DNA of 64,000 nt from Acetobacterium sp. KB-1 (GTDB lineage Bacteria > Bacillota > Clostridia > Eubacteriales > Eubacteriaceae): the NCBI RefSeq assembly GCF_003260995.1, contig NZ_CP030040.1:3271176-3335175 (forward strand), in the 5' to 3' direction. Position numbers and translations under genes: made by a program. The notes under the pieces were generated by a model. It searched no databases. It saw only the letters and a list, made by a program, of their open reading frames with translations, and was not told the origin of the DNA. Positions 7,805 through 17,056 of this stretch are shown in pieces. The stretch's first letter is position 1. The number at the start of each line of letters is the position of its first letter.

Positions 7805-8389
7805 TCAGACCTGTTCAATAAAGATATTAACGGCACTGTTCCCCGGGAGATCCGTTTTGTCCGGGTTGTTGGGTGAAATTGAAATGCTGATCGTATAACC
7901 GCTGACGGTTCCCTTGAGGTTGGTTGTTGCTGAAACCACTTCCTCAGAATAATCCGGGGCACTCGTTAGCAAGTTCTGATAGAAAACAAGGATTTCGTCG
8001 GTGGAATAGTCAGAAACATAAGACGTTTTCCAGCCCGGCTGTCCGGATACACCGGTAATCTGATGAGACTGAGAAAGACTGGTTACACCATAGAGAGGTA
8101 CCATTTGGCTGGGATAATTGCCAGCGAGAAGACCGGCTTCATCAACATAAATTTCTTCATTATTTTCCTCAATAACGGTTTGCATTTCTTCAGGTACGAC
8201 GATGGCGGTTGTTGCTGTTGTGTCTGGTTCGTTGTTCTTTATAGGTTCCGGCTGCTTAGTTGTTGTCGTGGTATTGGTTTCTTTAGTCGCTGTTTCTTCA
8301 TCGTTTATCAGCTTTGGCATCAGCAGGGCGGCACCAGTGATAAGAACGCCAATGAGTAAAAGCGAAAGAAGGACATAACGTATTTTCAT
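7805..8389 (-). CDS. membrane-anchored extracellular protein of unknown function
   Basis: I do not recognise a family for this 194-residue protein. It opens with MKIRYVLLSLLLIGVLITGA, a signal anchor or signal peptide, followed by a Thr-rich low-complexity linker (about residues 33-62) typical of a wall-spanning stalk. The C-terminal 110 residues form a small globular region with TDEILVFYQNLLTSAPDYSE and TVSGYTISISISPNN segments, reminiscent of small domains that follow sortase-free surface stalks. No Cys lipobox and no LPxTG are visible. An ATG with a GGAG site upstream supports the start. It is monocistronic. Confidence 0.7.
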   Translation of the reverse strand: MKIRYVLLSLLLIGVLITGAALLMPKLINDEETATKETNTTTTTKQPEPIKNNEPDTTATTAIVVPEEMQTVIEENNEEIYVDEAGLLAGNYPSQMVPLYGVTSLSQSHQITGVSGQPGWKTSYVSDYSTDEILVFYQNLLTSAPDYSEEVVSATTNLKGTVSGYTISISISPNNPDKTDLPGNSAVNIFIEQV

Positions 8390-8537
8390 AAATAACTCCT
8401 TTTTAAATGCAATTGGCAGGCAATCGAGAAACGATAACGAAAGCTAACGGGCTTTCTTAATTACCTGATTACCGATTGAGTGCTTATTAGCATTATAACC
8501 GAGATTCTTAAATTTTAGAATAAAGATTTCAAAAAAC

Positions 8538-8566
8538 TTGATTTTATTAAGGATATTGGATAGAAT
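8538..8566 (+). promoter_or_regulatory. predicted sigma-A promoter of ileS leader
   Basis: TTGATT and TAGAAT boxes are separated by 17 bases and would start transcription about 40 bases before the T-box. Confidence 0.6.
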
Positions 8567-8611
8567 ATAAAAGAAATCTTTTACGCTTTTATCGATATAA
8601 ATAGAAATGAA

Positions 8612-8862
8612 GAATATAAATGTGAAGATAAGGACGCTGTGGGGAATGCTTTAACAGAGAGATAATCATTTTGGTGAAAGATTATTAAAAGACACCTCAG
8701 AGAGATCACCTTTGAACAGAATTTTTGAAGACTGGTTAACCGTTGGTTAAATCAGAGTAGGAAATTCCGGGGAACCGTTAAATTCATAGAGTGGGCAGTT
8801 TTCTGCCAACTTGGGTGGTACCGCGATTTTTCGTCCCTTGGATTTTTCAGGGGGCGTTTTTT
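8612..8862 (+). ncRNA. T-box riboswitch, isoleucine specific
   Basis: The leader has the conserved antiterminator sequence TGGGTGGTACCGCG at 8812-8825, followed by a hairpin (8831-8856) and a T-run as terminator. Upstream are the AG-bulge ACAGAGAG and the distal-loop GGTGAAAG of Stem I. The codon ATC at 8705-8707, just before ACCTTTGAAC, sits where the specifier is expected and encodes isoleucine, in line with the ileS gene downstream. Uncharged tRNA-Ile would stabilise the antiterminator and switch the gene on. Confidence 0.92.
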
Positions 8863-9027
8863 GTATTTGTTGATTAGCACCGTTTAGCACATTTACGCGC
8901 GAGCTTTTATTTTATCAAAGCAACGAGATAAGCGCATAGTTTGGGTATTTAATTCAAAACATGCGCTTACAACACCGTCAACTTAAATCATTTAATTCAA
9001 GGAAAGAGACTTTATGGAGGTAGAAAT

Positions 9028-12000
9028 TTGGCACAGTTCAAAACATTAATAGAAGGAAAAATCGGCGAAAGAGAAGACGTGATCTCTAAGCAATGGGAAG
9101 CCATGAATCTTTTGCAGAAAACCATTGATAATCGGGAAGGACAAGAAAATTTTGTCTTTTATGAAGGGCCCCCAACTGCAAATGGTCGGCCCGGGATTCA
9201 TCACGTGCTGGCCCGAACCCTAAAAGATACGGTCTGTAAATACAAGGTCATGGATGGTTATCGGGTCATTCGTAAAGGCGGTTGGGACACTCATGGCCTA
9301 CCGGTGGAAATCGAAGTGGAAAAACAGTTGGGTCTTTCCAGCAAACTGGAAATTGAAGCTTACGGCATCGATAAGTTCAACGAAAAATGTAAGGAATCGG
9401 TCTTTAATTATGAAAGCCAATGGAAAGAAATGAGCCGCAAAATGGGTTATTTCATCGATATGGAAGATCCTTACATTACGTTGGATAATAATTATATTGA
9501 AACCGTCTGGTGGATTCTGGATAAGTTCAATAAAGAAGGCTTTCTTTATGAAGGTCACAAGATCATGCCTTATTGTCCCCGTTGCGGTACCGGTCTGGCA
9601 TCGCACGAGGTTGCCCAGGGTTATCAGGAAATAAAAAGTAATACCGTTGTGGCCGCATTTAAACGAAGCGATGCCAACGAATACTTTTTGGTGTGGACCA
9701 CCACCCCCTGGACATTGGCGGCCAATGTCGCCCTGGCCGTTCATCCCGATGCCGACTACATTAAAGCCCGCAGCAATGATGAAGTTTATATCTGCGCCAA
9801 GGTTTTAGCACCCAAGTTATTGGGTGAAGACTACGAGATTCTGGAAGAAATGAAGGGCTCGGCGCTGGAATACGTTGAGTATGAACAGCTGATGCCGTTC
9901 GTGGTTCCCGATAAAAAAGCCTTTTTTGTCACCTGTGCCGATTATGTCACCACCGAAGACGGTACCGGGATTGTTCATATCGCTCCCGCCTTTGGGGAAG
10001 ATGACTACAAGGTTGGTCGTCAGTACAACCTGCCGGTGTTGCAGCCAGTGGCCGAGGACGGAAAATACACCGACACCCCCTGGAAGGGACAATTTGTCAT
10101 CGATGCCGATCTGGATATTATTAAATGGCTGAAGGCTGAAGGAAAACTGTTTAAAAAAGAAAAAGTCACCCATAACTATCCCCATTGCTGGCGCTGTAAA
10201 ACCCCTTTGCTCTATTATGCCAAACCAAGCTGGTATCTGGAAATGACCAAGATTAAGGACCGTTTGATTGAAAACAATAATGGCGTCGAATGGTACCCGG
10301 ATTTTGTTGGCGAAAAACGCTTCGGTAACTGGCTGGAAAACCTTAACGACTGGGCGATTTCCCGCAGCCGCTACTGGGGTACACCGCTGCCAGTCTGGCG
10401 CTGTGAGGAATGCGGTAAGCTGGAAACCGTCGGTTCCCGCAAAGAATTAGTCGAGCGGGCTGTTGAAAACATCGATGAAAGCATTGAGCTGCACCGCCCT
10501 TACGTCGACGATGTCCATTTCACCTGTCCCGATTGTGGCAAAACAATGACCCGGGTCAAAGATGTCATTGACTGCTGGTTTGATTCCGGCTCGATGCCCT
10601 TTGCCCAGTATCACTACCCCTTTGAAAATAAAGAGTTGTGGGAAGAACAATTCCCGGCTGATTTCATTTGTGAAGGGATTGACCAGACCCGCGGCTGGTT
10701 TTATTCATTACTGGCAATTTCCTCCTTTGTAACCGGAAAAGCACCCTATAAAAAAGTATTGGTCAATGACCTGATTCTTGATGCTGAAGGACAGAAAATG
10801 TCGAAAACAAAGGGCAATAGTGTTGATCCCTTAGAAATGTTTGCTGAATACGGGGCTGATGCGCTGCGTTGGTATCTGCTTTATGTATCACCAGCCTGGA
10901 CTCCGACCCGTTTTGATGTTAAGGGAATCAAAGAGGTGCAAAGCAAGTTCTTTAACACCCTGAAAAATACCTATCATTTCTTTGCCCTTTATGCCAACAC
11001 CGATAACATTGACCCAAGAGCGTTTTTTGTGCCCTATGCCAAGCGTCCGGAAATCGATGCCTGGATTCTGTCTAAATATAACCGACTGGTTAAAGAAGTT
11101 AGGGAAGAAATGGAAGTCTTTGATTTAACCAAAGCAGTCAAAAAAATCCAGAACTTTGTCAATGAAGATTTATCTAACTGGTACATCCGCCGCAATCGCC
11201 GCCGCTTCTGGGGAACCGAACTGACGGAAGATAAAAAAGCGGTTTACAACACCACCTGGGAAGTATTAGAAGGCGTGGTTCGCCTTTGTGCCCCCTTTGC
11301 GCCTTATATCACCGAAGAACTGTACCAAAAACTGACTGATGGTATCTCTGTCCACCTGGCCGATTATCCCACCGCCAATGAAGAGCTGATACAGGATGCC
11401 ATTGAAGAACCGATGGATCTGGTCAGAGAACTGGTCAGCCTTGGTCGGGGGGCCCGCGAAGAAGCCCAGATCAAGGTGCGACAACCCTTGTCTAAAATTA
11501 TTGTGGATGGTAAATACCGGGAAACGCTGGGCGATTTATGTGTCCTGATCGAAGAAGAATTAAATATTAAACAGGTCGTCTTTGAAGAAAATTTGGGTGA
11601 TTTTATGAACTATGCCCTAAAACCGGACTTTAAGGTGGCCGGCCCGGTGCTCGGCAAAAATGTCAAGCTGTTGGGCAAGGCACTGGCATCGGCACCCGCC
11701 AGTGAGGTGGTAGCCAAGCTTGAAGCCGATGGCAGCTTTGTAATTGAGCTGGATGGACAAAGCCTTGAACTGCGCAAAGATTTCATTGACATTCGAATTT
11801 CCGCTAAAGAAGGCTTTAATGTGCAGATGTTTAACAACAAGTTTATCATTCTCGATACCAGCTTAAATCAGGATTTGCTCGATGAAGGCTGTGCCCGGGA
11901 ATTTGTCTCTCGCATTCAACAACTACGAAAGTCAAGCGGCTACGAAGTCATGGACCGCATCGACATTAGCTATAGCAGTGATGCACAAATGGATCGGGCC

Positions 12001-12126
12001 ATTGAGATCTTTACTGATTTTATTAAAACCGAAACCCTGGCGGATACGATCACCATCAAAGCCGGTGTGGGGGAAGTGTTTAGTCTGAACGGACATGATA
12101 CAAGGATTGAGCTTATAAAGAAATAA
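9028..12126 (+). CDS. ileS: isoleucyl-tRNA synthetase, type 2, with GIHH signature
   Basis: This 1032-residue cytoplasmic enzyme charges tRNA-Ile. The long form with KMSKTKGNS (Lys590 onward) and PPTANGRPG opening marks it as the eukaryote-like IleRS2 clade. The ATP-binding signature reads GIHH at residues 56-59 where class I synthetases have HIGH or HxGH, so the first and third positions are swapped. Two zinc-type knuckles (CPRCG, CPDCG) and CWRCK are visible, and WTTTPWTL and the editing domain are intact. The start is TTG at 9028, six bases after GGAGG. Expression is controlled by the T-box upstream. From memory, GxHH IleRS2 enzymes show extreme mupirocin resistance while staying active. 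Confidence 0.96.
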   Translation: MAQFKTLIEGKIGEREDVISKQWEAMNLLQKTIDNREGQENFVFYEGPPTANGRPGIHHVLARTLKDTVCKYKVMDGYRVIRKGGWDTHGLPVEIEVEKQLGLSSKLEIEAYGIDKFNEKCKESVFNYESQWKEMSRKMGYFIDMEDPYITLDNNYIETVWWILDKFNKEGFLYEGHKIMPYCPRCGTGLASHEVAQGYQEIKSNTVVAAFKRSDANEYFLVWTTTPWTLAANVALAVHPDADYIKARSNDEVYICAKVLAPKLLGEDYEILEEMKGSALEYVEYEQLMPFVVPDKKAFFVTCADYVTTEDGTGIVHIAPAFGEDDYKVGRQYNLPVLQPVAEDGKYTDTPWKGQFVIDADLDIIKWLKAEGKLFKKEKVTHNYPHCWRCKTPLLYYAKPSWYLEMTKIKDRLIENNNGVEWYPDFVGEKRFGNWLENLNDWAISRSRYWGTPLPVWRCEECGKLETVGSRKELVERAVENIDESIELHRPYVDDVHFTCPDCGKTMTRVKDVIDCWFDSGSMPFAQYHYPFENKELWEEQFPADFICEGIDQTRGWFYSLLAISSFVTGKAPYKKVLVNDLILDAEGQKMSKTKGNSVDPLEMFAEYGADALRWYLLYVSPAWTPTRFDVKGIKEVQSKFFNTLKNTYHFFALYANTDNIDPRAFFVPYAKRPEIDAWILSKYNRLVKEVREEMEVFDLTKAVKKIQNFVNEDLSNWYIRRNRRRFWGTELTEDKKAVYNTTWEVLEGVVRLCAPFAPYITEELYQKLTDGISVHLADYPTANEELIQDAIEEPMDLVRELVSLGRGAREEAQIKVRQPLSKIIVDGKYRETLGDLCVLIEEELNIKQVVFEENLGDFMNYALKPDFKVAGPVLGKNVKLLGKALASAPASEVVAKLEADGSFVIELDGQSLELRKDFIDIRISAKEGFNVQMFNNKFIILDTSLNQDLLDEGCAREFVSRIQQLRKSSGYEVMDRIDISYSSDAQMDRAIEIFTDFIKTETLADTITIKAGVGEVFSLNGHDTRIELIKK

Positions 12127-12132
12127 ATAAAT

Positions 12133-12160
12133 GACGGTGCGCTGGTACCGTCGTTTTTTT
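12133..12160 (+). terminator. terminator after ileS
   Basis: GACGGT and ACCGTC arms are followed by GTTTTTTT. Confidence 0.85.
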
Positions 12161-12229
12161 ATGAAAATGGAGAGAAGAAAAACAAAAAAAAGAAATGTTT
12201 AGCAAATGTTAAAAAATTACTAAAAAAAC

Positions 12230-12257
12230 TAATGGTTGTCTCCGTTTTGACCGATAT
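12230..12257 (+). promoter_or_regulatory. candidate sigma-28 (SigD) flagellar promoter
   Basis: TAAT and ACCGATAT are 16 bases apart, one mismatch each from the sigma-28 consensus TAAA and GCCGATAT. It lies about 120 bases before a flagellin gene, where such a promoter is expected. Confidence 0.6.
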
Positions 12258-12378
12258 ATATTGAAATGCGAATGTTGAATATTGGTGTTTAGTAAGTATT
12301 GTCACTTAAGCAAGTTCGCTTCGTATTTTTATCTGATCATGATGACCTGGTAGATTTAGCGTGGAAGGAGGTGACCAA

Positions 12379-14139
12379 ATGAGAATTAACCATAATATCA
12401 TGGCAATCAATAATTATCGTCAATTAACAAATAATAGTAATAATGTCAGCAAGTCTCTGGAAAAATTATCTTCCGGGCAGAGTATCAACCGGGCCGGGGA
12501 TAATGCGGCGGGACTGGCTATTTCTGAAAAAATGAGGGGACAGATCCGAGGGCTGGATCAGGCTGGCAATAATGCCAGAGATGCCATCTCACTAATCCAA
12601 ACCGCTGAAGGGGCTTTGAGCGAAACGCACTCCCTAATCCAGCGGATGCGGGAGCTGTCGGTGCAGGCGGCCAATGATGTCAATGCTGTGGAAGACCGGG
12701 AAGCCATTCAAAACGAGATTAATCAACTGACCAAGGAAGTTGACCGGATAGGCAATGACACCGAATTTAATACCATGAAGCTGCTCAATCAGGGCAATGC
12801 CTCGGTCAGTGCGTCAGATCAGCTGAATCTGGTTTCCAGTCTTAAAAAGTGGTGGCTAGAAGAAGCGGAAGATCTCGTAACGAGTAGCTATGGCTTAACG
12901 GCCAGTGGGATTAATATGAGTGTGGAAATTATTAATGATCCGTCCAGCAGCTATGCGGCCTATGTTCAAGGCAGTTTTACCTCGGACCCCGCTAATATGG
13001 TAGGAACCCCTGGTATTACTGGGCAAGGATCAAATCTGTCGTTAAAGATTAATTTGGCTTATTCCCAACCCACCGATACTATCGATGGGGGGACGGCACC
13101 CCAATATGTGGATCGGGTGATTGCCCATGAGATTACTCATGCGGTGATGATGTCGACGATGAATTTTGGAGATTTACCAATCTGGTTTAATGAGGGGATC
13201 GCGGAGTTTACCCATGGTGGCGACGAGCGGCTTAAATCGGGCATTGCATTATTGGGCAGTATAGAAAATGTGGTGTCAAATATCGGCGACGGCTCTTATG
13301 GGGCCTGGGATGGAAATTCCAATGACTATGCATCAGCCTATTTAGCGACGCGGTATCTGGATAAGCAGATACGCCTTAATGGTGGGGCAACCGGCATTAG
13401 AGAAGTAACCACTTATCTGGCTGCAAATCCGACGCATAATCTTGATCAGGCTTTGGCATCGGTAAAGGCGACACATGCTGGACTGAGTTTTGACAGCACC
13501 TCGACTTGGATCGCTCAGTTTAAAGCAAATGTAACAACGGGCAGTTTGGGTGCGACAACCGGTGTTGTATTAGATGCCGGAAATGAAGTCGATACCGGTT
13601 CAGCCACCGGTTCAGATGCTGCTGCCGGTACCGCAAAAACGGCCGAATCGATCATGCCGGAAACAGGCGGAGCCAGTGCATCAGAAGTCAATCAACCGAT
13701 GAGCGGTTTTAACATTACCTGGCCGGATCTGGCATCTTCAGTTGGCAAGTCATTTGCTATTCAAATCGGTGCCAATACGGGGCAATCCATGGAGTTGCTC
13801 ACGAGCGATATGCGGGCAGCGGCACTGGGCATTTCCAGTTTAAAGGTGGATAGTTATACATTGGCAAACAATGCCATTAGTTCTTGTGATTCGGCGATTT
13901 CCCGAGTTTCTGCCGAGCGTTCCCGATTGGGTGCCTACCAGAACCGATTGGAGCATACCACCAGAAATCTGGAATCAGCATCAGAAAACTTAAGCTCATC
14001 AGAATCCCGGATCCGGGATGTGGATATGGCCAAGGAAATGATGAATTTTACCAAAAACAATATCCTGCAGCAAGCGGCCCAGGCAATGCTATCTCAGGCT
14101 AATCAGCAACCACAGAGTGTCTTGCAGCTATTAGCCTAA
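12379..14139 (+). CDS. flagellinolysin: flagellin with internal zinc metalloprotease domain
   Basis: This 586-residue protein is a flagellin split by a protease. Residues 1 to about 150 are a normal D0/D1 flagellin end (MRINHNIMAINNYRQL, SSGQSINRAGDNAAGLAISE). The last 115 residues are the matching C-terminal flagellin helices ending QPQSVLQLLA. Between them lies a gluzincin-type domain with HEITH (His250, Glu251, His254) and a NEGIAEF segment whose Glu272 is the expected third zinc ligand. A linker rich in Ala, Gly and Thr follows. The GTG at 12361 precedes the ribosome site AAGGAGGTGACC, so ATG 12379 is the start. The known flagellinolysin family assembles into filaments with protease on the surface. 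The gene stands alone. Confidence 0.94.
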   Translation: MRINHNIMAINNYRQLTNNSNNVSKSLEKLSSGQSINRAGDNAAGLAISEKMRGQIRGLDQAGNNARDAISLIQTAEGALSETHSLIQRMRELSVQAANDVNAVEDREAIQNEINQLTKEVDRIGNDTEFNTMKLLNQGNASVSASDQLNLVSSLKKWWLEEAEDLVTSSYGLTASGINMSVEIINDPSSSYAAYVQGSFTSDPANMVGTPGITGQGSNLSLKINLAYSQPTDTIDGGTAPQYVDRVIAHEITHAVMMSTMNFGDLPIWFNEGIAEFTHGGDERLKSGIALLGSIENVVSNIGDGSYGAWDGNSNDYASAYLATRYLDKQIRLNGGATGIREVTTYLAANPTHNLDQALASVKATHAGLSFDSTSTWIAQFKANVTTGSLGATTGVVLDAGNEVDTGSATGSDAAAGTAKTAESIMPETGGASASEVNQPMSGFNITWPDLASSVGKSFAIQIGANTGQSMELLTSDMRAAALGISSLKVDSYTLANNAISSCDSAISRVSAERSRLGAYQNRLEHTTRNLESASENLSSSESRIRDVDMAKEMMNFTKNNILQQAAQAMLSQANQQPQSVLQLLA

Positions 14140-14175
14140 AGTAGCTGATTAGCTTAAAATAAGGAGGCGGAAAAA

Positions 14176-14496
14176 TTGGGTAGACAGTTTATGGCCAGGT
14201 GCAATCAGTGCCAAACCGAGTTTGAAGTCCGGGAAGGTGGTGGACTGGATTTTTATCTGCTCCACTGCGATACCTGTGGCGAAGAAAAAGTTATCCGCCA
14301 GGAAGAAGTACTGGAAAAAATAAAAAAGCAGGATCCAGCGTTTTCTTTTAATGAAAAGGTGGAAGCCATAGCTGGACGATGTCACGATGGCCATTATCGG
14401 ATTAAGGCAAAAGCCCGCTGTCCGAATTGTCAATCTGACGACTACAGCGCCGTGACAGACGCCAATGGAGAGATCAGAATGACCTTCTATGATTAA
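14176..14496 (+). CDS. small zinc-ribbon protein
   Basis: This 106-residue protein contains three Cys pairs: RCNQCQTEFEV near the start, HCDTCGEEK at about residue 36, and RCPNCQSDDYSAV near the end, so it should bind one or two zinc ions. The middle is charged and helical. I cannot assign a family or function. The TTG at 14176 has AAGGAGGCGG ideally placed, though ATG 14191 is possible. It begins 36 bases after the flagellinolysin gene on the same strand and may be read with it, which could be chance. Confidence 0.75.
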   Translation: MGRQFMARCNQCQTEFEVREGGGLDFYLLHCDTCGEEKVIRQEEVLEKIKKQDPAFSFNEKVEAIAGRCHDGHYRIKAKARCPNCQSDDYSAVTDANGEIRMTFYD

Positions 14497-14510
14497 GGTT
14501 CAATATTAAT

Positions 14511-14554
14511 AACCCCAGGTTTAAGACGGTTTAATGTCTAAAATCTGGGGTTTT
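14511..14554. terminator. bidirectional terminator
   Basis: AACCCCAG and CTGGGGTT arms with an inner imperfect stem lie between the zinc-ribbon gene and the convergent prephenate dehydratase gene; short T-runs flank both ends. Confidence 0.75.
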
Positions 14555-14576
14555 ATTGGTTTAGTCATGATAAAGA

Positions 14577-15485
14577 TTATTTTTCTTCAAACTGCGGATA
14601 ATACCCTAAGAATTGAAAATATTCCGCCTTTTCTTCGATGATCGGCAACAGGTTCACCAGGGTGTTTTGGGAAATATTGCCGGTGAAGTCGATAAAAAAC
14701 AGGTATTCCCAATTCTCTTTTAAAAGTGGGCGAGATTCGATCTTACAGAGATTTAGAGAGAAAACCGAAAAAATCCCGATGATTTCATAAAGTGATCCGG
14801 GACGGTGGGGCAGCCGAAAGGCAATACTGACCCGGGTAGGATTTTTAAAGAGTTCAATCTTCCGGGAAATAACGACAAACCGAGTTACATTGGTTTGGGA
14901 AAAGTTGATGTTTTCAGCCAGTACTTCCAGATCATAGATTTCTGCGGCCCGTTTGCTGGCAATAGCGGCCATGGTGGGGTCGCTTTTTTCAGCAACATAA
15001 GCCGCAGCAATGGCGGTATTGTAATAGGGAATGCACTTCCAGCGGGTATAATCATTTAGAAATTCCTGGGATTGTGAAAATCCCTGGGGATGGGAATAAA
15101 CCTCGGCAATGGTCTCAAAGCTGGCTCCCTTTGGCGCCAGCAGACAGTGTCGGGCTTTGATCTCTTCTTCGCCGACGATATAATACTGATAACGGGACAG
15201 CAGGTCATAAACAGCGGCAATGGACCCGGTGGATGAGTTTTCAATCGGGAGTACTCCGTAATCGATTGACCCCTGACTCAAGGCTACAAAAACATCCTCA
15301 AAGGTTTTAAAGGGAAACAGCTCGCAGTGCTGCTTAAAAAAAGCCAGGCTGGCTTCTTCGCCATAAGAACCCCGGGTTCCGGCATAAGCTACCCGAGGTT
15401 CTTTCTTGATGGTTTGAGGATAGACCAAAAAGGCTTGTTTTAACGCATTTAAGGCATTAGCTTCATGATTTGTTTTAGTAGCCAA
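14577..15485 (-). CDS. pheA: prephenate dehydratase
   Basis: This cytoplasmic enzyme converts prephenate to phenylpyruvate in phenylalanine synthesis. The 302 residues hold an N-terminal dehydratase domain (VAYAGTRGSYGEEASLAFF, GVLPIENSSTGSI, and the catalytic NVTRFVVIS) and a C-terminal ACT domain with PHRPGSLYEIIGIF and LCKIESRPL, the phenylalanine-binding GALV/ESRP region, so feedback inhibition is expected. There is no chorismate mutase domain. About 25 extra residues precede the dehydratase domain. Its start overlaps the end of the LUD-domain gene by 11 bases, so the two are probably translated together. Confidence 0.93.
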   Translation of the reverse strand: MATKTNHEANALNALKQAFLVYPQTIKKEPRVAYAGTRGSYGEEASLAFFKQHCELFPFKTFEDVFVALSQGSIDYGVLPIENSSTGSIAAVYDLLSRYQYYIVGEEEIKARHCLLAPKGASFETIAEVYSHPQGFSQSQEFLNDYTRWKCIPYYNTAIAAAYVAEKSDPTMAAIASKRAAEIYDLEVLAENINFSQTNVTRFVVISRKIELFKNPTRVSIAFRLPHRPGSLYEIIGIFSVFSLNLCKIESRPLLKENWEYLFFIDFTGNISQNTLVNLLPIIEEKAEYFQFLGYYPQFEEK

Positions 15486-16110
15486 TATTTTCTCCGATCA
15501 GGATAACCTTAATTCGATCAGGGATTCGGCTGTGTCTTGTGACCACGATATTGGCGCACATACAGTCATCACTATGACAGTGGGCACAGTTGCCGGTATC
15601 ATAACAAGGCGTTTTGGCATTGTGACGGATGGCATTCACTGGTGCAGCAATATTTTGGGCCCGATAAATCCCGGCCTCGGTATTGGCAACCACCTTGTTG
15701 ATCCCGGCAATAACAATTACCTGTTCCGGACCAAAGCACATCAGTGCTACCCGGTTGCTCATCCCATCCACATTGACCAGTTCCCCGTTCATAGTAATGG
15801 CGTTGGTACCGGTCAGAAACGTGTGGGCGAGTACTCCCTGGGCAACCACTTCTCTTTTTTCCTGCGGCGTCTTAGCCAGACTGCGGTCAATATATTGGTA
15901 ATTGCCATTTTTAACCGCATCAAGCAGACCAATTTCCTTAATCGATTCAGACCCGCCATGGGTCACACTGACGCTGCTAGGAATCATCGATAAAGCCAGT
16001 TCTAGGCCTTCATGGGCGGTTTTGCAAAAATAGCCCTTAAAATTTCGTTTTTCAAGTTTTTTAATTAAAGATTTACTGAGATTCAGATAATTATCTTCCT
16101 TGTAACCCAA
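15475..16110 (-). CDS. LUD (DUF162) domain protein
   Basis: This 211-residue protein is a LUD-domain protein of the type annotated as lactate-utilisation or DUF162. Visible marks are SVTHGGSESIKEIGL, LTGTNAITMNGELVNVDG and MSNRVALMCFGPEQVIVIAG, then a Cys-rich C-terminal end (CYDTGNCAHCHSDDCMC) that may hold a metal or an Fe-S centre. The biochemical role of solo LUD proteins in clostridia is not settled. It is upstream of and overlaps pheA. It is not linked to the lct lactate genes 18 kb away. Confidence 0.85.
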   Translation of the reverse strand: MGYKEDNYLNLSKSLIKKLEKRNFKGYFCKTAHEGLELALSMIPSSVSVTHGGSESIKEIGLLDAVKNGNYQYIDRSLAKTPQEKREVVAQGVLAHTFLTGTNAITMNGELVNVDGMSNRVALMCFGPEQVIVIAGINKVVANTEAGIYRAQNIAAPVNAIRHNAKTPCYDTGNCAHCHSDDCMCANIVVTRHSRIPDRIKVILIGENIGY

Positions 16111-16229
16111 AATGATACCTCCAGAGAAAATTAATAATCTTATTATAATCCAAAGTTGTTAAAAAAACAAAATTTATTAAAAAAATGGGGTATAATAATA
16201 AAAAATATGTAATATCACAGGAGGACAAC

Positions 16230-16964
16230 ATGCATAAGTATAAGGGCGTTATCTTTGATTTAGACGGTACCCTGGTCAATTCGCTGGAAGATTTGATTGA
16301 TTCGGTCAACGGGATTTTGAAGTACAATCGATTTCCGGTTCACTCCTATGACGAGGGAAAAAAATTAATTGGCAGAGGCTTAAGAAATCTGACCCGGGAT
16401 GCCATACCGGAAAAATATCGGAGTGATGATGTTTTTGTTGATGAATTAACAGAAATGCTAAAAGCGGAGTATGCTTCAAACTACATAAAAAAAACCAGGC
16501 CCTATCCGGGAATTACAAAACTGCTGGATTATTTAAAATTCCATGAAATCCCATTTAGCGTTTGCACCAACAAACCAGATGCGGCAGCAAAAGCGTTGGT
16601 AAGTGCTTTGTTCAAAGACTACGATTTTGTCGATGTGGTCGGTTTTACAAAAGATGAACTGAGAAAACCAAATCCGGAAACAACCTTAAGATTAGCTGAA
16701 AAAATGGGTGTAAAACCCCATGAGTGTCTATTTGTCGGGGATTCCACCGTTGATTATGAAACCGCCTTAAGAGCAGAAATGCTGCCGGTTTTATGTACCT
16801 GGGGATTTGAGTCCTTTGAAGTGTTGACCAAGTTGGATGATGCCATTTGGCTACATAACCCGATGCGGATTGTGGAAGCCCTGCGCTATGGGAAGGAAAT
16901 GTATTCGCTTTTTAACGAAACCCCAGAACCTAACCCCAATGCTCATAAGAAAAAACACGGATGA
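16230..16964 (+). CDS. HAD-family phosphatase, phosphoglycolate phosphatase-like
   Basis: This 244-residue cytoplasmic hydrolase shows the HAD motifs in order: FDLDGTLVNS (nucleophile Asp), VCTNKP, RKPNPET and FVGDSTVDYETA. An alpha-helical cap occupies about residues 20-90, as in Gph/PgmB-type enzymes. Phosphoglycolate is the usual guess, but substrate cannot be read from sequence. ATG at 16230 follows GGAGG, whereas an earlier ATG at 16185 has no site. The C-terminal 20 residues are polar and end in a Lys-rich tail. Confidence 0.88.
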   Translation: MHKYKGVIFDLDGTLVNSLEDLIDSVNGILKYNRFPVHSYDEGKKLIGRGLRNLTRDAIPEKYRSDDVFVDELTEMLKAEYASNYIKKTRPYPGITKLLDYLKFHEIPFSVCTNKPDAAAKALVSALFKDYDFVDVVGFTKDELRKPNPETTLRLAEKMGVKPHECLFVGDSTVDYETALRAEMLPVLCTWGFESFEVLTKLDDAIWLHNPMRIVEALRYGKEMYSLFNETPEPNPNAHKKKHG

Positions 16965-17056
16965 GCTGGTGGGATTAGAAGTAAAATGAGCAAAGACTTG
17001 AAAACGCCAGAACTGTAAACGATAAACAAGCTGTAAACGAAAATCAAAATTACATA

